43,748 nucleotides of DNA from an uncultured Clostridia bacterium. GTDB taxonomy: Bacteria > Bacillota > Clostridia > Christensenellales > Borkfalkiaceae. This document shows, piece after piece, positions 43,509-43,748 of the stretch. A model generated the notes under the pieces. The model searched no databases. It saw nothing but the letters and a program-made list of their open reading frames with translations, and was not told where the DNA came from. Both the position numbers and the translations under genes were made by a program. Within the stretch, counting starts at the first letter, position 1, and each line of letters begins with the position of its first letter. Location of the stretch: the NCBI GenBank assembly GCA_947629515.1, contig CANRDY010000009.1, positions 1-43,748 of the forward strand. The letters are read 5' to 3'.

Positions 43509-43650
43509 TTACGAAGTGAGAAAGCCCGCAAGAAGCAAGCAGAGCGAGGCGCGCGAGGCTTTCCGACAGGCGCGTACAAAGACGTACGCAACTGAGGAAA
43601 ACGTAGCGCAACAATGCTATGCGCCGCTTATTCGGGCTTTGCGGTAGCTA
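43509..43650. repeat. Element E, copy 5
   Basis: P1 pairs 43521-43536 (AAAGCCCGCAAGAAGC, one bulged C) with 43626-43640 (GCTTATTCGGGCTTT). P2 is GCGTAC (43572-43577), loop AAAGAC, GTACGC (43584-43589), a full 6-bp stem. P3 pairs TTTCC (43560-43564) with GGAAA (43596-43600). Confidence 0.85.
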
Positions 43651-43748
43651 ATTAAAAAAAAGGCGGGTCAAAAAGCGCACTTCCCATAGGGAACAAAAAC
43701 AAAATTTTTAGAATTGTGCTTTCAAGCGATGACAAAAACTCTCGGATA

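Larger units (their letters stand above)
43164..43748. other. Gene-free region at the right edge (repeat locus 4)
   Basis: It contains the lyase gene terminator, an 11-bp hairpin (CAAAACAGCAC at 43328-43338 with its complement at 43342-43352), module D2 and element E copy 5. From 43654 to the end I see nothing identifiable. Confidence 0.65.

Overview
This 43.7 kb window looks like a chromosomal segment of a Gram-positive-type bacterium, probably an uncultured gut member of the Clostridia. Supporting this are lipoproteins with lipoboxes, a YabO/RqcP-type S4 protein, YitT, HxlR and XRE regulators, Listeria-Bacteroides (InlB_B) repeats and near-consensus TTGACA-N17-TATAAT promoters. There is no sign of an LPS or outer-membrane system. 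The placement is inference from gene content; no rRNA or tRNA was seen.

Layout. 1-256 is the 5' part of an unrecognised minus-strand gene. 341-524 is an array of eight 23-bp tandem repeats. 741-8654 is rpoC and rpoB on the minus strand; rpoB has a very acidic C-terminal tail of about 157 residues, and no ribosomal protein genes precede it. 9012-13173 is rqcP, a YitT-family membrane protein, an ispD-ispF fusion and radA, all on the plus strand. 13938-15606 is a HIT protein and a GltD-like flavoprotein on the minus strand. 15807-18508 is an AT-richer accessory patch with two divergent regulator/target pairs, hxlR / NTF2-like gene and xre / lipoprotein plus membrane protein, each with readable promoters and inverted repeats. 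18931-19707 is a polyprenyl-phosphate sugar transferase. 20501-29128 encodes a 2875-residue N-terminally anchored surface protein. 29770-30078 is a small membrane protein with a leaderless-type promoter. 30314-37329 is a branched-chain amino acid run, ilvB-ilvN-ilvD-leuC-leuD-leuB. It is followed by a YggS-type PLP homeostasis gene and a 1397-residue pectate-lyase-like (PL1) lipoprotein.

The intergenic space is unusually rich. Four loci (13301-13940, 19942-20440, 38387-38860, 43370-43650) carry the same chain of dispersed modules. The last module, about 140 nt and here called element E, occurs in five full copies. Its ends pair in a 15-position stem that is kept by compensatory changes, and a central hairpin is kept in the same way. 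This is the best candidate in the window for an undescribed structured element.

How the genes work together: the ilv/leu genes give the acetolactate, dihydroxyacid and isopropylmalate steps of valine and leucine synthesis (ilvC, ilvE and leuA are not here). ispDF supplies two steps of the MEP isoprenoid pathway. rpoBC is transcription core. The two large repeat proteins, the sugar transferase and the small lipoprotein are cell-surface functions. Several housekeeping proteins (RpoB, IspDF, LeuC) carry low-complexity additions.
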